A stretch of DNA of 24,383 nt from assembly GCA_964503525.1 (NCBI GenBank), contig CAZCZY010000079.1, positions 1 through 24,383 of the forward strand. Reading direction: 5' to 3'. The notes beneath the pieces were generated by a model. That model saw only the letters and a program-made list of their open reading frames with translations, was not told the origin of the DNA and searched no databases. This document shows positions 8,499 to 15,690 of the stretch, in pieces. Both the position numbers and the translations under genes were made by a program. Within the stretch, counting starts at the first letter, position 1; each line of letters opens with the position of its first letter. This DNA is from CAZCZY01 sp964503525 (GTDB taxonomy: Bacteria > Patescibacteriota > JAUYIX01).

Positions 8499-9104
8499 AT
8501 GCCCAGCACCCTCTCCAAGTTATTTGGGTCCAAGACCCGCGTAAAAGTCCTCACCCTACTTTTAACGGATCCAGAGAAACAATATTTTGTACGTGAAATT
8601 ACGCGTCGTTTGTCAGACACGATAAATTCTATTCGGCGCGAACTGGCAATCTTAGAAAAAATTGGCCTGGTAGAAAGCCAAGAAAAAAATCGTAAGCGCT
8701 ACTACATGATCAGAAAGTCCTGTCCGTTTTTTCCTGAGCTGCGCGCGTTGATCCTAAAAGTTGGCGTGACACCCGAGCAGCGTTTGATCAAGCAGGTAGA
8801 ATCGATCGGCAATGTGCAATTGGCAGTGCTTACTGGTGTCTTTACTAAACATCCAAGTCCACGTACAGATTTATTGCTGGTGGGAGATGCTATCGATAAG
8901 CGCCGCCTAGAAAAATTGATTGCATCACTAGAAGACGACATTAATGAAGAAATCAATTTTACGATGATGTCGACTGACGAATTTGAATATCGACAAAATA
9001 TGACGGATCGCTTTTTGGAGGATATTTTTGGCCACGAACATCTCATTGTTGTAAATGAGCTGCCCGACGCCACTCGCAAGAAGTTCGAGAAAATATTTGC
9101 ATAG
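8499..9104 (+). CDS. Winged-helix transcriptional regulator with nucleotidyltransferase-like domain
   Basis: The N-terminal 75 residues form an ArsR/MarR-like winged helix: GSKTRVKVLTLLL, then YFVREITRRL, INSIRRELAILEKIGLV and the wing KRYYMI. The remaining part (LAVLTGVF, then TDLLLVGDAIDK, then INFTMMSTDEF) resembles a nucleotidyltransferase-like domain, but the catalytic GSxxxGxxxxxSDxD pattern is absent, so activity is doubtful. Proteins with this layout are common in CPR genomes and their targets are unknown. A TATAGT at 8482-8487, with TTGAAC at 8461-8466, leaves only a few bases of leader. It is divergent from the PP2C-like gene and is followed 16 bp later by a membrane protein gene, probably in one operon. 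Confidence 0.75.
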   Translation: MPSTLSKLFGSKTRVKVLTLLLTDPEKQYFVREITRRLSDTINSIRRELAILEKIGLVESQEKNRKRYYMIRKSCPFFPELRALILKVGVTPEQRLIKQVESIGNVQLAVLTGVFTKHPSPRTDLLLVGDAIDKRRLEKLIASLEDDINEEINFTMMSTDEFEYRQNMTDRFLEDIFGHEHLIVVNELPDATRKKFEKIFA

Positions 9105-9120
9105 CTAGGAGTAAAGGAGC

Positions 9121-9795
9121 ATGCGCGCGGTTGATCATTCGCGAGTCGCAGCAGGAGCCTTTGCAGGTTTGCTCGGCACTTGCCTTATTTTTTTGGCGGT
9201 CGCTTTGTTGTATTGGCTGCCACAGGTCTCGCGCGAGACCATTGCAAAAGCAACCCGTGGCAAACCGGCAACAAAAATGGAAGCATGGGAGCGAACCACC
9301 GAGCAGACGGCACGCCAATCTTTGGCTTTGGGTGATGCATACACGAGTGAGCAATCAAGGGTCCAAACCCATGAGGTTGCGGCCGGTGCCATTGTGGGTT
9401 CTGTGCTTTCATCTTTTGGCACGACGAGTACAAAGGTCGTGGCTGATGTAAATCGCCTGTTTGAATTGCGAGTGGCTGCCGATACCGTCGTCGAATATCA
9501 CGATAGCGACTTGGTACTGACGACAGAAAGTTCTCGTATCTCAGTCCAAACGTTCGCACGGGTGGGCCCAGACGAACTAGATCTTTCTGGAGTCCTTGCA
9601 AAACGCATGGGGATTGATGCAACGTCCGTTTCCGACTATACCGGCACAGAAAAAGGCTTTGTGGGCGAGGGTACGCCGGCGGCGTATGGCTTTGAACGAG
9701 GAGATGTTCGTATCATGTTGATTCAAAAGTCAGCTGATCTCAAATCGCGCGGCGAGCTGGATGCAATTGCGGCGTCGTTTCGCTGGCTAGAGTAG
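9121..9795 (+). CDS. Membrane-anchored extracytoplasmic protein, unknown function
   Basis: This 224-residue protein has an N-terminal membrane helix (AGAFAGLLGTCLIFLAVALL, about 12-31) and a large soluble part predicted outside. The soluble part has alternating strands (FELRVAADTVVEYHDSDLVL) and ends with a fold of the type seen in small lipoprotein-like domains that measure or bind ligands. I do not recognise the family. An AGGAG at 9107-9111 lies 9 nt before the ATG, one of the few SD sites at a non-accessory gene here, as expected for the second gene of an operon. A terminator follows at 9881. Confidence 0.65.
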   Translation: MRAVDHSRVAAGAFAGLLGTCLIFLAVALLYWLPQVSRETIAKATRGKPATKMEAWERTTEQTARQSLALGDAYTSEQSRVQTHEVAAGAIVGSVLSSFGTTSTKVVADVNRLFELRVAADTVVEYHDSDLVLTTESSRISVQTFARVGPDELDLSGVLAKRMGIDATSVSDYTGTEKGFVGEGTPAAYGFERGDVRIMLIQKSADLKSRGELDAIAASFRWLE

Positions 9796-9880
9796 TAAGC
9801 CGAGACAGACTCGACACATTACAACGCACTGTTTTCTACCAACGCATTCTTTCTCAAAAACTAGACAAAACTGTGCATAA

Positions 9881-9904
9881 ATGGCCGAATTTCGGCTATT
9901 TTTT
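9881..9904 (+). terminator. Intrinsic terminator after the wHTH/membrane protein operon
   Basis: ATGGCCGA (9881-9888) pairs with TCGGCTAT (9892-9899) around a 3-nt loop, with one G-T pair, and runs into six T residues. Confidence 0.75.
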
Positions 9905-9914
9905 GGTATGTCGG

Positions 9915-10007
9915 GTGGTTGCAATAGGAGGTCAGGTGGCTTAAAATGGTTTTGGAGAGGTGAAAAGTGGAGAGAAGTGGGGATAAATCGACCTAAAAGT
10001 GGATAAT
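9915..10007 (+). promoter_or_regulatory. GTGG-repeat array, candidate MraZ operator, and -10 of the cell-division cluster
   Basis: In the 345-bp gap before mraZ, GTGG occurs at 9915, 9936, 9967, 9977 and 9999, with ATGG at 9946. The intervals are 21, 10, 21, 10 and 22 bp, so all sites face one side of the helix. Three are preceded by A-rich bases (AAAAGTGG at 9963 and 9995, GAAGTGG at 9974). MraZ is known to bind short TGG-containing direct repeats before its own gene. GATAAT at 10002-10007 overlaps the last repeat and could be the -10, which would leave a leader of about 127 nt. Confidence 0.5.
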
Positions 10008-10140
10008 CCCTATTTCACAAGCAGTCGGAGAGTAGGTACCTGAATCTCCCTGGGTCCAGGTCCTGCTCTTCGTCTCGCTGTTTCTAAGCAATTTACCGCT
10101 CCAGTAACCAACTTTTTCACCCGCACTCAAACCCGCACTC

Positions 10141-10572
10141 ATGTTTATCGGCGAATATCTCCATACAATTGATGAAAAGGGCCGCCTCGCGGTTCCTGCA
10201 AAGTTTCGTCTACAGCTTAGTAAAGGAGCGGTTGTAACCCGTGGACTCGACCAGAGTCTTTTTTTGTATCCCATCCAGGAGTGGGAACAGCTCGCCAAGA
10301 AATTAGCAGGTCTGCCTCTGGCTCAAGCAAATTCCCGCGCATTTACTCGTCTCATGTTGGCAGGTGCCATGGATGCAAGTCCCGATCGACAGGGTCGCAT
10401 TATTGTTCCGGCCTATTTACGGAAATTTGCGACGATAAACAAGAATGTCGTCCTCGCTGGGCTCTACAACCGAATTGAAATCTGGGATCAAAGCCTCTGG
10501 AACCGCTACAAGACTGCTACTGAGAAAAAGAGCAGTGCCATCGCAGAAAATCTGACCGCACTCGGTATTTAA
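10141..10572 (+). CDS. mraZ: Transcriptional regulator MraZ
   Basis: MraZ forms a ring of AbrB-like DNA-binding domains and controls the division and cell wall cluster it heads. The 143-residue protein has both signature halves: DEKGRLAVPAKFR near residue 12 and DRQGRIIVPAYLRKFA near residue 82, each with the DxxGR core. The start ATG begins directly with MFIGEYLHTIDEKGR, typical for the family. There is no SD. The GTGG array upstream is a candidate autoregulatory site. The next gene follows after 9 bp and is ftsL-like; rsmH, which usually follows mraZ, is not here. Confidence 0.95.
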   Translation: MFIGEYLHTIDEKGRLAVPAKFRLQLSKGAVVTRGLDQSLFLYPIQEWEQLAKKLAGLPLAQANSRAFTRLMLAGAMDASPDRQGRIIVPAYLRKFATINKNVVLAGLYNRIEIWDQSLWNRYKTATEKKSSAIAENLTALGI

Positions 10573-10581
10573 CGTACATAC

Positions 10582-10953
10582 ATGGCACGCTTACTTTCTA
10601 TTACCCGTTCTACTCCGCTCGATACCAAACTCCGCAAGCGTGACCTCACGGCTCCGCTCAAGCTTGGTCCGCTCAGCCTTGGCGTATTAACCGTGGGTCT
10701 CGTCGGATTTTTAACGCTGTTTTATATCATCGAGACTTCGATGACTTCCTCAGAGGGTTTTAAAATTCATACGTACGAACAGCAAGTCAACGACCTACAG
10801 GATAAAAATCAGCAGCTAGAAGTTGAAGCCTCAAAATTACGCGCACTGGATCATCTAGAAGAAAAGCTCGACAAAAGCACCCTGCAGTTTGTGCCCGTGA
10901 CGCAAGTGTCGACCGTTAAGCTGCCGCATGACACGGTAACGGCCAAGCGCTAG
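10582..10953 (+). CDS. FtsL-like cell division protein
   Basis: The 123-residue protein has a basic cytoplasmic N-terminus, one membrane helix (about 28-50, including LGVLTVGLVGFLTLFYI) and a short periplasmic coiled coil with heptad Leu/Ile spacing (YEQQVNDLQDKNQQLEVEASKL). This layout and its place between mraZ and ftsI match FtsL, which links FtsB/FtsQ to FtsI/FtsW in the divisome. FtsL sequences diverge too much for certain naming without a profile search, so I leave the symbol empty. It is 9 bp after mraZ and 11 bp before the chosen ftsI start. Confidence 0.7.
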   Translation: MARLLSITRSTPLDTKLRKRDLTAPLKLGPLSLGVLTVGLVGFLTLFYIIETSMTSSEGFKIHTYEQQVNDLQDKNQQLEVEASKLRALDHLEEKLDKSTLQFVPVTQVSTVKLPHDTVTAKR

Positions 10954-10964
10954 AATTGCCGACC

Positions 10965-12755
10965 ATGGTTAGCGGCCGCACCAAGAGAAACCGCAGACAA
11001 CTTTTTCAACTGCAACAGCCGGAGCGTGATCGCACGCCCGCGCTGATGTGGCTTTTCTTTATGTTTTTTGCGGCGATCATTGTGCGACTTTTTTACCTGC
11101 AAGTTTTGGAATCACCGACGTACATCGCTCTCGCGGCGGGACAACGCTCGTTGGTTAAACAGTTGGTACCGTCGCGCGGTGAGGTTTTTGTTCGTGACAT
11201 AAATTCTGGCGAAGAATATCCATTAGCTGCCAACGAAGAATTGGAATTTATTTTTGCGGTGTCGCGAGACATCGAGGATGTAGACGCGACAGTTGCCGCG
11301 ATCGCTGGTCCACTCAAACTAGATCAGCCTGCCCAAGACGAACTCAAAGGTCGCCTCCAAGATAAATCCGATTTGTACGAGCCGATCAAACGACAGGTCG
11401 ATTTAAAGACGTGGGGAGAAATCCAAGCCCTCAATCTCAAAGGGATAGAAGCGACACCAGAACAGTGGCGCCTGTATCCAGAAGGGGACCTCGCAGCCCA
11501 AGTGATTGGCTATGTTGGCTTTGACACAGAGGACGGAGAAAAACTGATCGGTAACTATGGGATTGAAGGGCACTATAATGAGTTGCTCTCGGGCACACCG
11601 GGACAAATTCAATCGGAGACTGATGGCAGTGGTCGACGGATCGTTTCGGCCGATAGTAAAATTGTTCCGGCCGCGTCCGGTGCCGATATTGTATTGACAC
11701 TCGATCGGACAATCCAGCACCTCGCTCAAGAGGCCATCACTAATGGCGTAAAAAAATATCAAGCCCAGTATGGTGACATAATCGTAATGGATCCGGCGAC
11801 GGGCGATATCCTGGGCATGGCGTCGGCGCCAGCATTTGATCCCAACAAATACGGCGAGGTAAAAAACTTGAGTGTATTTAAAAACACGGCAATCTTTGAC
11901 AGTTACGAACCGGGTTCAACCTTTAAGCCGTTAGTCATGGCTGCGGCCATTGATGCTGGCTTGGGTGGCCCTACATCGACGTTGCCAGACTCTGGTTGTC
12001 GCAAAGTTGACCAGTTTAGAATCTGTAACTTTGACGAACGCGGTCCCGGCGTAATCAGCTGGACGGGTGCGCTTGAGCGATCATCCAACGTGGCAATGTC
12101 ACAGATTGCAGAAAAACTCGGGCCAGAAAAACTCTACGAGTATTTACAAAAATTTGGTCTAGATGCATTGACGGGGATCACACTGGATAAAGAAGCCGAA
12201 GTAACCATCGCGCCCTACGAAGGTTGGCCGGCATCACAACTTGCAACCATCGGGTTTGGTCAGGGTATCGCGACGACGATGTTACATATGATTACCGCCG
12301 AGGCTTCCCTTGCTAATGATGGACATATGATGGAACCACATATTGTGAAAGAGATCCGACATCCGGACGGGACCATAGAAAAAATCGAACCCAAAGTTGT
12401 CGGTGACCCGATCAAGCCCTCGACCGCGCTGACATTATCTGCGATGCTCGTCTCCGCGGTAGAAAATGGCGTCGCCGATCAAGCTCGTATCGAGGACTAC
12501 GTTATGGCTGGCAAGACCGGCACCGCTCAAGTTGCCGGAAAAAATGGCACCTACGACGGCTCTAAATGGATTGCCTCGTACCTCGGCTATGGCCCCATTC
12601 CAAATCCAAAAGTGGTTATTTTTGTTCGTTACTACAATCCGAGAACGTCAATACACGGCGCCAATACCGCTGCACCGACCTTTAAGGAGTTTGCGCCTCA
12701 GGTGTTACACTACTTGCGAATTCCGTCAAACCGTGAGAATAAGAACAAACGCTAA
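10965..12755 (+). CDS. ftsI: Penicillin-binding protein, septal transpeptidase FtsI-type
   Basis: FtsI cross-links septal peptidoglycan. From ATG 10965 the protein has 596 residues: a basic N-terminus, one membrane helix at about 26-47, a PBP dimerisation domain (SRGEVFVRD near 70, YPEGDLAAQVIGYVG near 171) and a transpeptidase domain. The active-site motifs are intact: STFK with the nucleophile Ser318, SSN at 373-375 and KTGT at 517-520. There are no PASTA domains. A TTG at 10956 in the same frame is an alternative start. The stop codon overlaps the murF start (TAATG), suggesting coupled translation. The position after ftsL supports FtsI over a generic PBP2. Confidence 0.9.
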   Translation: MVSGRTKRNRRQLFQLQQPERDRTPALMWLFFMFFAAIIVRLFYLQVLESPTYIALAAGQRSLVKQLVPSRGEVFVRDINSGEEYPLAANEELEFIFAVSRDIEDVDATVAAIAGPLKLDQPAQDELKGRLQDKSDLYEPIKRQVDLKTWGEIQALNLKGIEATPEQWRLYPEGDLAAQVIGYVGFDTEDGEKLIGNYGIEGHYNELLSGTPGQIQSETDGSGRRIVSADSKIVPAASGADIVLTLDRTIQHLAQEAITNGVKKYQAQYGDIIVMDPATGDILGMASAPAFDPNKYGEVKNLSVFKNTAIFDSYEPGSTFKPLVMAAAIDAGLGGPTSTLPDSGCRKVDQFRICNFDERGPGVISWTGALERSSNVAMSQIAEKLGPEKLYEYLQKFGLDALTGITLDKEAEVTIAPYEGWPASQLATIGFGQGIATTMLHMITAEASLANDGHMMEPHIVKEIRHPDGTIEKIEPKVVGDPIKPSTALTLSAMLVSAVENGVADQARIEDYVMAGKTGTAQVAGKNGTYDGSKWIASYLGYGPIPNPKVVIFVRYYNPRTSIHGANTAAPTFKEFAPQVLHYLRIPSNRENKNKR

Positions 12756-14095
12756 TGAAGAAAAAAATTGTGAGCCGATTACAACAACGTTTATTTGACC
12801 TAAGTCGTCAGACACTTGAGCGATATCACCCCATTGTCGTGGCGATTACGGGCAGCGTTGGGAAGACGAGTACAAAAGATGCTATTGCAACCGTGCTCGC
12901 TGCAAAATTTTCTGTTCGGGCGAGTAGTGGAAACTATAATAACGAGATCGGTGTTCCGCTGACAATTTTGGGCGAAGACTCCCCAGGGAAAAGTGTGATT
13001 GGTTGGTGGCGATTATTGCGACGAGCAAAAAAAGTAGCGGCAGGTCACGATTCCAATTACCCACACGTATTGGTTTTGGAAATGGCAATGGATCGACCAG
13101 GGGATTTGGCTAAATTAGTGGCCCTGGCAAAACCTGCCACGAGTGTGGTTACGGGAGTCAGCGAGTCGCACTTGGAATTTTTTACAAGTATATCTGCGAT
13201 TGCTGCAGAAAAAGCGACGTTGATTAAAGCGCTAGCCCCGGAGGGGACGGCAATTGTAAACGCGGACAATAAATTATCAGCCGACATGCGGAGATTGCAT
13301 CCTGGCAAGACGTTAACGTTTGGGATTGATGCCGCTGACGCTGATGTAACTGCAACCGACTTACAATTCTTGATGCAACTATCACCTGGTACTTCGCATA
13401 ATCGAGACACAGAACTGCTCGAGGCCGCTGGCATGCCACTCGGCATGACGTTCAAAGCTGAGTTTGAAAAAACGAGTGTACCGATGCGGTTACCGAGAGC
13501 GCTTGGTAGACAGCAAGTGTATTCAGCGCTTGCGGCGATCGCTGTTGGTCTGGCACATGGGATGAATCTGGTTGAAATTAGCGATGCATTACTCAAGTTT
13601 GTTCCACCCAAGGGGCGAACCACTTTGATCCCCGGGATAAAAAATACGATGCTGATAGATGATACCTACAATGCATCGCCTGTTTCTACAATTGCGGCAC
13701 TGAATGTATTAGCGGCGATGAAAACTGGCGGCCGTCGGATCGCCATTCTTGGGGATATGGCCGAGCTTGGTGAGCGAACAGAACCAGGTCATCGCGAGGT
13801 TGGTACGCACGCTGCTAAGACCTCCAACTTTGCAATATTTGTCGGTCCCAAAATGAAGTTTGCGGGTGAGGCGGCTGATGAGGCGGGCATGACCGATGAG
13901 CGACACACGGAAGTTTTGGATGCGCGCCAAGTTGAAGACGTGATTCAGCCTAAGCTCGAGGCCGGCGACGTTGTGTTGATCAAGGGCAGTCAATCGATGC
14001 GCATGGAGCGCGTTGTTAAATCTCTCATGGCAGAACCTGAGCGTGCTGCGGAGTTGCTAGTCAGGCAAACAGGCTTGTGGGAAAACAAAGCGTAA
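12755..14095 (+). CDS. murF: UDP-N-acetylmuramoyl-tripeptide:D-Ala-D-Ala ligase, short form
   Basis: MurF adds D-Ala-D-Ala to the UDP-MurNAc tripeptide using ATP. The P-loop GSVGKTSTK (33-41), the GNYNNEIGVPLT segment, EMAMDRPGD, HLEFF, and the DDTYNASP motif in the C-terminal domain identify the Mur ligase family and favour MurF. The P-loop lies unusually near the N-terminus: only about 32 residues precede it, against about 100 in E. coli MurF, so most of the N-terminal substrate-binding domain is missing. Similar short forms occur in other bacteria. The start overlaps the ftsI stop by 1 nt. The gene ends in a hairpin shortly before tRNA-Glu. Confidence 0.88.
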   Translation: MKKKIVSRLQQRLFDLSRQTLERYHPIVVAITGSVGKTSTKDAIATVLAAKFSVRASSGNYNNEIGVPLTILGEDSPGKSVIGWWRLLRRAKKVAAGHDSNYPHVLVLEMAMDRPGDLAKLVALAKPATSVVTGVSESHLEFFTSISAIAAEKATLIKALAPEGTAIVNADNKLSADMRRLHPGKTLTFGIDAADADVTATDLQFLMQLSPGTSHNRDTELLEAAGMPLGMTFKAEFEKTSVPMRLPRALGRQQVYSALAAIAVGLAHGMNLVEISDALLKFVPPKGRTTLIPGIKNTMLIDDTYNASPVSTIAALNVLAAMKTGGRRIAILGDMAELGERTEPGHREVGTHAAKTSNFAIFVGPKMKFAGEAADEAGMTDERHTEVLDARQVEDVIQPKLEAGDVVLIKGSQSMRMERVVKSLMAEPERAAELLVRQTGLWENKA

Positions 14096-14105
14096 GCTAC
14101 GCTTT
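14087..14105 (+). terminator. Hairpin at the murF stop codon, possible terminator
   Basis: AAAGCGTA (14087-14094) pairs perfectly with TACGCTTT (14098-14105) around AGC. The stem includes the murF TAA. Only three T residues follow, so termination would be weak. Confidence 0.35.
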
Positions 14106-14132
14106 CCCGCGCGCAGATTGTTCGCAATTACT

Positions 14133-14207
14133 GGTCCCATCGTCTAGTGGCTAGGACACATGGTTCTCAGCCATGGAACTCGGGTTCGACTCCCGATGGG
14201 ATCACCA
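14133..14207 (+). tRNA. tRNA-Glu (anticodon CTC)
   Basis: A complete 75-nt cloverleaf is visible. The acceptor stem GGTCCCA pairs with TGGGATC (one G-T pair), the anticodon stem CATGG/CCATG closes the loop TTCTCAG with anticodon CTC at 14166-14168, the T arm TCGGG/CCCGA closes TTCGACT, and the CCA end is encoded. CTC reads GAG. The gene lies 37 bp after murF on the same strand. No integrase or duplicated 3' end is seen nearby, so there is no sign of use as an attachment site. Confidence 0.95.
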
Positions 14208-14321
14208 TAGACTAGTCACGCCGGACGTCATTGTCTCTACTTTTTGGCACCTGCGCATTACGTTGGCAGGTTATTTCATTACATGTGCAATATTTTCTAT
14301 AAGCAAACTAACTACTCCATC

Positions 14322-14651
14322 ATGAAACCAACACTTATTGCGTCCATCGCGCTAGCATTAGCTATCATTGCACTGGGAATCTCATTTACGCAGCTAAATA
14401 GGGCGGCGACCTTTAGTGCTGGTGCTGAAGACTGAGAAATTACCGCTCCGGATGGGGTATTTACCACGGAGAGTGCGGGGACCCTTAGTTCGTGCCTTGA
14501 GGATTACGGCGCTTGTGCCGACACCTATGGGTCTGAGAACTGTGGGTTCAGCCAGGGGGAAAATAGCGGAGGTGGTGCAGGCAGTGGTGGAGGCGGAGAT
14601 GCCGGTGGTGGCGATAGCGGCGGCAACGGCGGCGGCGATGGCGGCCCGTAA
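14322..14651 (+). CDS. Secreted or anchored Gly-rich protein interrupted by an in-frame TGA
   Basis: From ATG 14322 the frame encodes a signal or anchor segment (TLIASIALALAIIALGISF, residues 4-22) and reaches TGA at codon 38 (14433-14435). The same frame then continues for 71 codons to TAA at 14649. The continuation looks like real protein: acidic and aromatic residues, three Cys (LSSCLEDYGACADTYGSENC), then a tail of Gly with Ser, Asp and Asn. Other frames over this DNA give Arg-rich nonsense. A CTCCG/CGGAG hairpin begins 11 nt after the TGA. The gene may be a recent pseudogene, a sequencing error, or a read-through or recoded gene. No SD is present. Confidence 0.55.
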
Positions 14652-14684
14652 GGCTGATCCTCGCTAATTATGTCCATACAACAA

Positions 14685-14707
14685 ACAGGGCGCCTCGTGC
14701 GCCTTGT
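14685..14707 (+). terminator. Hairpin after the Gly-rich protein gene
   Basis: ACAGGGCGC (14685-14693) pairs with GCGCCTTGT (14699-14707) around CTCGT, with one G-T pair. The sequence after it (TGGTTATTG) has only a weak T-tract, so it may be an inefficient terminator. Confidence 0.45.
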
Positions 14708-14771
14708 TGGTTATTGACGGTTTTTTAAGAACATGTTTAACTCCGTGGTTCGTCGAGGCACAGGAGGCCAC

Positions 14772-15530
14772 ATGCAACGACTCGTCCTTTTACTATGTAT
14801 TGTCACATCCAACGCCATTGCGGAGGGAGATGTGACGCACGCGTCACGGGCCAACCGGGTCATTCGCTTTAAACACTGCACGGGTCCCATCGAGATGGTG
14901 CAAGAAATCACCCCGCACGAACTAATCCTCGGCGACGTCGTCGTAAGTCGCTGGCTCCTGAGCCATCCCGACCCGCTCGTACATCGCGACTTGGTCGAAG
15001 TGCTAGAGGATGGCCTCGTGGAATTGTACTTCACAGTCGACCCAGGCATGCCACCAGCACTTTTCACCGTGCCGGAGCATGAGGGCAAACTATATCCGCG
15101 CTTCATCTTCAACTTCTTCCACATGGGTATGGCCGAACTCCGTAATGTACCGCTGCTATACCGCGTGCTGAGTCACGAGGGTCAACACGCACTGGATTAT
15201 ATCGCTGGAAGTCTCACGATTATTCCAGGTGACTCGGAGCCCCTGCCCGCCGATTTGATCATGATGTTTAAAGCCGAACTCCGTGCGCACCTGACAGAAT
15301 GCAGTGTTGGTGTCGCATATGGTTTTTTTGGGCCCGGCTTTGTGCCGAATAATCGCGATCCGTGTGAGTCATTTGCGTCTGGTGGACGCGAGGGACTTGC
15401 ACATTGGGCGTCGAGTGCATATCAAAACGATCCGCGGTTTTATTCGATCGGGTCGCTGCTCCCGAGTGCAGCCAATGAGTGGCTCTGCGAAAATGAGGTA
15501 ACTACCGACGCTCGCGCCATCAGCGACTGA
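14772..15530 (+). CDS. Secreted zinc metallopeptidase-like protein (HEGQH motif)
   Basis: The 252-residue protein starts with a signal peptide (MQRLVLLLCIVTSNAIA, cleavage likely after Ala17). Near residue 134 it has SHEGQHALDY, an HExxH zinc-binding motif with the catalytic Glu, and 30 residues later KAELRAHL, whose Glu169 could be the third ligand as in gluzincins. Six Cys residues of the mature part could form disulphides. I cannot name the family or substrate. AGGAGG at 14762-14767 lies just before ATG 14772, which rules out an upstream ATG at 14733. The stop is TGA, unusual here. The frame continues after it for about 21 protein-like codons before a terminator. Confidence 0.7.
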   Translation: MQRLVLLLCIVTSNAIAEGDVTHASRANRVIRFKHCTGPIEMVQEITPHELILGDVVVSRWLLSHPDPLVHRDLVEVLEDGLVELYFTVDPGMPPALFTVPEHEGKLYPRFIFNFFHMGMAELRNVPLLYRVLSHEGQHALDYIAGSLTIIPGDSEPLPADLIMMFKAELRAHLTECSVGVAYGFFGPGFVPNNRDPCESFASGGREGLAHWASSAYQNDPRFYSIGSLLPSAANEWLCENEVTTDARAISD

Positions 15531-15593
15531 TGGGGCATGCAGAGTACCTACGACTTGGTCGCTGGCGCACGCTGGCATTTGTGTGAACCATTT

Positions 15594-15621
15594 AAGGAGA
15601 TCTCATCGAGGTCTCCTTTTT
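15594..15621 (+). terminator. Intrinsic terminator after the metallopeptidase gene
   Basis: AAGGAGA (15594-15600) with CTC inside pairs with GAG and TCTCCTT (to 15618) around a 3-nt loop, followed by T residues. It separates the metallopeptidase from the helicase. Confidence 0.8.
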
Positions 15622-15690
15622 CGTTCGCTAAGACGTTTTCCCGTTCGTACAGGCGTCCTTAGGAAATACGTAAAACGTCGTGCTATCGTT

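Noticed and set aside
9872..9880. DnaA-box-like TGTGCATAA upstream of mraZ
   Set aside because: It is a single site without a cluster and sits just before a terminator hairpin.
9993..10298. Reverse-strand open frame of 101 codons over the mraZ start
   Set aside because: It overlaps a certain gene and its control region, with no SD, promoter or recognisable domain.
13057..13623. Reverse-strand open frame of 188 codons
   Set aside because: It is antisense to murF, whose motifs are clear, and has low-complexity Ala/Ser composition.
14133..14207. tRNA-Glu as an integration site
   Set aside because: No integrase gene and no second copy of the tRNA 3' end are visible in the window.
14416..14667. 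83-codon frame in the Gly-rich protein region
   Set aside because: It is Arg-rich and out of frame with the signal-peptide start; the frame through the TGA looks like the true coding frame.
14322..15530. Genome-wide UGA recoding (UGA as Gly, as in Gracilibacteria)
   Set aside because: No conserved gene in the window contains an internal TGA, and the NUDIX gene needs TGA as its stop.
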